64,000 nucleotides of DNA from Bacillus sp. REN3 (GTDB lineage: Bacteria > Bacillota > Bacilli > Bacillales > Cytobacillaceae): the NCBI RefSeq assembly GCF_017912555.1, contig NZ_JAERSD010000003.1, positions 232,246 through 296,245 on the forward strand, read 5' to 3'. Shown here piece by piece: positions 60,429-64,000 of this stretch. The notes under the pieces were generated by a model. The model had not been told where the DNA came from and made no database searches. It saw only the letters and a program-made list of their open reading frames with translations. A program made the translations under genes and the position numbers. Within the stretch, counting starts at the first letter, position 1. Every line of letters begins with the position of its first letter.

Positions 60429-61702
60429 GTCGGGTTCAGATCAAGGTGGACGAGCTGGAGGCATTCGCTAAGCAAATCGTGAAGGCGGAACAGGAATGCG
60501 ACCATGCGCTGCGGGCGATCAACCTGCACTTCAACTCCCTGCTCGCCAATTTCCCTGGCGCGGTGCCAGGCCATATACATAACCTCGAGGCGGATTTCAA
60601 GTATTCCGTTAAGCGATATAAAAGCAAGCTCGACGATGCCCAGCGGCTGATCAAGCTGACGGCAGCGAAAATGGCAGAAGCTGACCGGAAGATGTCCGGG
60701 AAAGCCGGCAACTTCCTACTTGAGCTGCTGGGCTGGTACGACCTCCTGCGGCTCACTGGCGAATACGACCCGGTGACAGGGGAGAAACTCTCAGCCGGTG
60801 ACAAGACACTGGCCGCTATTATGCTGGGGCTATCGATTTTCCCGCCAGCAAAAGTCGTTGGGGTTGGCGGGAAGGTCGCTGTTGCGGGAACCAAGGCAGG
60901 AAAAGCAGGTTCAAAGGTCGATTTCCCGATGTTCGCCAAAGACCCAAAGGTTTTTATGTCGATCAAGAACGTCCTCGACACCGGAAAGGTCCGCCAGGCC
61001 TTCAAGAAGGTCTACGATGATGTCGTCGTCGGCCCGTTAGCCGCAACCAAGGTCTGGTTTGACAACGTTGTCAAGAAGATCGGCGACCTGCCCATCCCAA
61101 TGAACCTGCAAGTCCAGCTTGCCGGAGTCGGCGCCTACCGCACGACCGTCCGGGAAGCGTTCCAGGAAGCGAAGGAACAGATTTCGAGGATAGTGGTGGG
61201 GAAGGGTGATGAGGTTGGTAAGGGTGCACATAAAAATGTACCTTCAGGCGCCAGATATGGCGAAAGGAAAATTTCCGATGAGACATATGCTAAATTAAGG
61301 AGAGCATCGCCATCCTCTAAAATACAACGAGAAATTAACAAAAATATTGACGATATTATAGGAACTGAAGATTTTGCTCTACCTGGAAAAACAATTGATA
61401 AAAAATTGCATGCAGACCATATAGTTTCTCTTGAGAAAATAGCTCGTTTGGAAGGTTTTGAAACATTAACTTACAATCAACAAAAGGAAATCGCCAATTT
61501 TGTAGAGAATTTTATTGGTCTGAGTGAAGCTGCTAATACATCTAAAGGTTCAAAATCCTTTGCAGAATGGTATATTTATAAAAAAGAAAATATTATGGTA
61601 AATCCTATATTTAGGGAAAAAATGATATTAAAAGAAAGAGAACTAGAAATTGAGATACAAAAGATGATAGATGAATTTAATAAGGTACATAAAAAGGAGT
61701 GA
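60425..61702 (+). CDS. Polymorphic toxin: WXG-like N-terminus, pre-toxin TG domain, HNH-like C-terminus (cassette 3)
   Basis: 425 residues. Residues 1-263 differ from cassette 1 at only a handful of positions. After GDEVGKG (61208-61225) a new, AT-rich domain of ~160 residues begins: ARYGERKISDETYAKLRR, then LHADHIVSLEKIARLEGFET, and NFIGLSEAANTSKGSKSFAE. The DHIVSL and NTSKGSKSF motifs belong to a His-Me-finger (HNH-like) nuclease group. The frame is intact with a matched immunity gene 6 bp on, so this looks like the array's second working toxin. Confidence 0.87.
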   Translation: MSRVQIKVDELEAFAKQIVKAEQECDHALRAINLHFNSLLANFPGAVPGHIHNLEADFKYSVKRYKSKLDDAQRLIKLTAAKMAEADRKMSGKAGNFLLELLGWYDLLRLTGEYDPVTGEKLSAGDKTLAAIMLGLSIFPPAKVVGVGGKVAVAGTKAGKAGSKVDFPMFAKDPKVFMSIKNVLDTGKVRQAFKKVYDDVVVGPLAATKVWFDNVVKKIGDLPIPMNLQVQLAGVGAYRTTVREAFQEAKEQISRIVVGKGDEVGKGAHKNVPSGARYGERKISDETYAKLRRASPSSKIQREINKNIDDIIGTEDFALPGKTIDKKLHADHIVSLEKIARLEGFETLTYNQQKEIANFVENFIGLSEAANTSKGSKSFAEWYIYKKENIMVNPIFREKMILKERELEIEIQKMIDEFNKVHKKE

Positions 61703-61708
61703 CTTCGG

Positions 61709-62407
61709 ATGGATAAATTATCTTTTTTAAAACAATACAGAAAAAGTATCGAGTTTGTATCTAACAAAGGCTTGCTTAATATTGAAAAGGAAAATATGCC
61801 CGATAAATGGTTAGAGATATTTAAAGAAGAAGATACAACTAGAAAGATAGAAAAATTGATTGCCTTATGGAATAGCGTATGTCAGAAGGAATTGAGTAAT
61901 ACTATTTCATACTTGAAAGAGAATTTGTTAGAATTTGAGCTAATTCTTGATAATGGACAATATGCGGTACTATACAGCGTAAAAAGTGAAAATAATGAAG
62001 TTCTTTATTATGAAGGTGGAATACCGCATAATTCTATTAATATTACCGGAATGCAACAAGGTTGGTCAAATGTTCCACAATCTATTAAGGGATTTTATGA
62101 AAAGTTACACAACGGGTTTTATTATCTCCCAAGTAGAGCTATGGGGCTGGTTCCTGTAGAATGCATAACTCATTTTGAAAATTATGAATGGGGAATTCTT
62201 GAAGAATTAGATGAGCCATTAGGAATCAATATGGCTACAACCTATGGTTTTTTCGAGAACGGTATGGGAGGATATGTTGCTATAGATTTAAACAACTGTA
62301 ACAACGAAATTGCGACATTGTGGTTTACCAATGATCAGCCTGAGTATAATGTGAATTTCTGGGATATTGTAGACGAATGGATTGTAATAGGGCTTCAAGA
62401 CATTTAA
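61709..62407 (+). CDS. Candidate immunity protein for cassette 3 toxin
   Basis: 232 residues, acidic, AT-rich. The C-terminal half (FYYLPSRAMGLVPVECITHF, YGFFENGMGGYVAIDLNN, IVDEWIVIGLQDI) resembles SMI1/KNR4 (SUKH) proteins; the N-terminal half is helical and not recognised. GGAGTGA is upstream of ATG 61709, which lies 6 bp after the toxin stop. Confidence 0.75.
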   Translation: MDKLSFLKQYRKSIEFVSNKGLLNIEKENMPDKWLEIFKEEDTTRKIEKLIALWNSVCQKELSNTISYLKENLLEFELILDNGQYAVLYSVKSENNEVLYYEGGIPHNSINITGMQQGWSNVPQSIKGFYEKLHNGFYYLPSRAMGLVPVECITHFENYEWGILEELDEPLGINMATTYGFFENGMGGYVAIDLNNCNNEIATLWFTNDQPEYNVNFWDIVDEWIVIGLQDI

Positions 62408-62667
62408 ACGACAGGAAGAAATAGAAGCATTAGGAGGCTGACTACAGCCATGTGATTATTCCAGCGTTGACATGTTTTTGGTCCGCTTCTGCCATCAAAA
62501 TGATCCATCTCTGCTATAGAGAGCACTTAAGTATTGCAACAGGAGATCACCCTTCATGAACAATAGAGCTACTTAATGCGAATCTTAGAGCCAATACATC
62601 TATTATCTTTTGAACACAGCCATCGAAACCAGACCCCTTCGATGGCTATTTTCATTATTTAAAGCTT
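62408..62667 (+). other. Gap between cassettes 3 and 4
   Basis: 260 bp without a supported gene. A terminator-like hairpin (agccatcgaa/ttcgatggct, 62618-62647, then ATTTTCATTATTT) lies just before the truncated cassette 4. Confidence 0.5.
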
Positions 62668-63332
62668 TTTCGTCGGCCCGTTAGCCGCAACCAAGGTCTG
62701 GTTCGACAACGTCGTCAAGAAGATCGGCGACGTGCCTATCCCGATGAACCTCCAAGTCCAACTCGCCGGAGTCGGCGCCTACCGCACGACCGTCCGGGAA
62801 GCGTTCCAGAAAGCGAAGGAACAGATTTCGAGAATTGTGGTGGGGAAGGGTGATGAGGTTGGTAAGGGTACGGGTAAAGAAACTTATCAACATCTAAAGG
62901 ACTATAAAAATAATAAATATTTTACTAGAAGTGTAGAGTATAATGCAGGTAAAGATGGCACAGGATTTACTTATAAAGTATATCAAAGAGGAGATTTTAA
63001 TTGGGATATGGTCCGAACAAAAGGTGCTAAAAAAGGTCGCGGGCTAACAAATGCTGAAGCATCTGCGAAATACGGACTTGCCCCTATTGTTGATGGAGCA
63101 GGTAGTGTTGCAACATTGCATCATTCACAACAAAAAGGTGTTGGACCATTATATGAAGCTTCAACAAGGTACCATAATATCGCTAATGCTAAAAGAGCTC
63201 CACTACATCCTTATAAAGGAAAGATTAAACCCATTTTATCCAATGGATGAGACAACTAGAGGAGCGTTTCAAAAAGTAGATTCTATTAATTATTGGAAAA
63301 TACGAGGAGAAGAAGCTTTAGGAGGAAGATAA
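62668..63332 (+). pseudogene. Polymorphic toxin cassette 4, 5'-truncated and frameshifted, second LHH-type nuclease
   Basis: Begins abruptly at VGPLAATKVWFDNVVKKIGD (residue ~205 of the full toxins). After GDEVGKGTGK (62852-62869) the unique domain reads TFTYKVYQRGDFNWDM-like, SAKYGLAPIVDGAGSVATLHH and YHNIANAKRAPLHPYKGK, then a single-base shift near 63225 leads to NPFYPMDETTRGAFQKVDSI and YWKIRGEEALGGR. ATLHH is the LHH-type nuclease motif. There is no promoter, partner gene or start, so it is silent unless recombined behind an intact N-terminus. Confidence 0.83.
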
Positions 63333-63333
63333 T

Positions 63334-63594
63334 ATGAGTATATTGCCTGAGAGACTAGATGAAGAAAACAATATTGAATCATACACACTCATTTCTAGAA
63401 AAGAACATGGTTTTCCGAAGCAATATCTGGTTTTAAGTGAAATGTCAGCAAATGCTGTATTAGTACTGGATACTGTAACAGATAAAGTTTATATAGTTAA
63501 TTTTGAGGGTGGAGATGAACTACTTATTAAAGGTGAATTAAAGGAAAGTTGGTCATCGTTTTTTGATTTCTTGAAAGCATATTTTAATTGTTAA
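63334..63594 (+). CDS. SUKH-like immunity protein, short form, for cassette 4 toxin
   Basis: 86 residues: SILPERLDEENNIESYTLIS, VLVLDTVTDKVYIVNFEGGD and an end SWSSFFDFLKAYFN typical of SMI1/KNR4 proteins. The family is normally ~150 residues; the N-terminal half with the ELPxxY motif is missing. AGGAGG lies upstream of ATG 63334, 1 bp after the toxin-remnant stop. It may be a truncated immunity gene. Confidence 0.7.
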   Translation: MSILPERLDEENNIESYTLISRKEHGFPKQYLVLSEMSANAVLVLDTVTDKVYIVNFEGGDELLIKGELKESWSSFFDFLKAYFNC

Positions 63595-63627
63595 TTATGG
63601 TCCAATAAAAGATAATTCATAGATACT

Positions 63628-63753
63628 TGTAACCGCTAAGTAGAAATGAACACTTTCTTACCTAAAAATGCTGAATAAGACTAAACACTGTTTTCCAGTA
63701 AAGTGTTCACTTCTATTCAGCAAAAAGTGTTCAAAGTTTATCTGACGGTTACA
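63628..63753 (+). mobile_element. MITE-like element, 126 bp, with terminal inverted repeats and 5-bp target duplication
   Basis: Left end tgtaaccgctaag..., right end the imperfect complement (...ctgacggttaca), about 32 bp each, with inner copies of AGTGTTCA. The flanking 5 bp ATACT occur on both sides (63623-63627 and 63754-63758). No coding capacity. The ends with internal repeats resemble IS21-type termini. Confidence 0.75.
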
Positions 63754-63759
63754 ATACTT

Positions 63760-63797
63760 AAAACCTTGATTGGTAATATGCCTTTCAAGGTTTTTTT
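63760..63797 (+). terminator. Shared immunity-gene terminator, copy 3
   Basis: aaaccttga...tcaaggttt stem with seven T. The MITE has inserted between this terminator and the immunity gene it belongs to. Confidence 0.8.
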
Positions 63798-64000
63798 GAC
63801 TCGAAAAATTACATGGTAAAAAATAATTTGATATTTGAATCAACAACTCATGAAGTTAAGTAAACCTGTGGTAAAAAATAAAAGACTACAACCACTCGAT
63901 TTATATTTGCAAATAAGAATGACTGTATTTGGCAAGCGGGAAATGTATGATTTGGCAGTTAAAAATGTAGCTACTTGCCAACATCCCTTTTTAACGATTA

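Larger units (their letters stand above)
63595..64000 (+). other. Right end of the window
   Basis: 406 bp with a MITE-like element (63628-63753), a shared immunity terminator (63760-63797) and about 200 bp in which I see nothing. Confidence 0.5.

Overview
The window looks like a Bacillaceae chromosome (Bacillus or Mesobacillus type). The order mbl, flhO, flhP, fabZ, ywpF, ssbB, ywqA, ywqB, ywqC-D-E, ywqH/J-type toxins follows the Bacillus subtilis ywp/ywq region. TTG and GTG starts with strong GGAGG sites are common. Housekeeping genes have moderate GC, while the polysaccharide cluster and the toxin C-termini with their immunity genes are clearly AT-rich and look acquired. No rRNA, tRNA or CRISPR was seen. 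Everything is read by eye from sequence; family names come from motif recognition, not from database searches.

Layout. 1-9.9 kb: a Ser/Thr phospho-signalling operon (FHA protein, PP2C phosphatase, receptor kinase, a membrane protein with repeated TTxL-type motifs, and a 1608-residue Ig-repeat surface protein). 10-12.6 kb: a decayed small helical gene, a lipoprotein and a lipase-like protein whose order and domain layout resemble the TlaA/TilA/TslA 'reverse' type VII secretion effector locus; the lipase frame is broken at an A8 run. 13.1-19 kb: mbl, flhOP, an EpuA-like protein, fabZ, a lipoprotein, ywpF and ssbB. 19.6-29 kb: SNF2 helicase and SWIM protein (ywqA/B), a YknWX-like pair without its ABC transporter, IS1182 debris, and an ECF sigma/anti-sigma pair. 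29.2-34.3 kb: a CWB2 surface protein, a LysM-NlpC/P60 hydrolase, gtaB and an SGNH-like protein.

34.5-48.2 kb is an exopolysaccharide locus. It starts with a Wzz-type modulator, tyrosine kinase and PHP phosphatase (ywqC-D-E). Next comes a structured leader that I read as an EAR (eps-associated RNA) antiterminator, then epsC-, epsN-, epsL-, epsM- and epsD-like genes, a flippase, an asparagine-synthetase-like enzyme, a second glycosyltransferase and a Wzy-like polymerase.

48.5-64 kb is a degenerating, recombining array of polymorphic toxins. A conserved cassette (YwqH-like partner plus WXG-like/pre-toxin-TG effector) is present in two near-identical full copies and two 5'-truncated ones. Each copy switches to a different nuclease C-terminus right after the same coding motif (GDEVGKG-like) and is followed by its own immunity gene. 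Between them lie orphan modules: two Ntox15 remnants with GAD-like/DUF1851 immunity genes, a DUF4274 gene, and a WHH-nuclease remnant 5'-truncated next to an IS110 element. This array and the reverse-type lipase locus are the most notable systems. The type VII secretion apparatus that would export both is not in the window.
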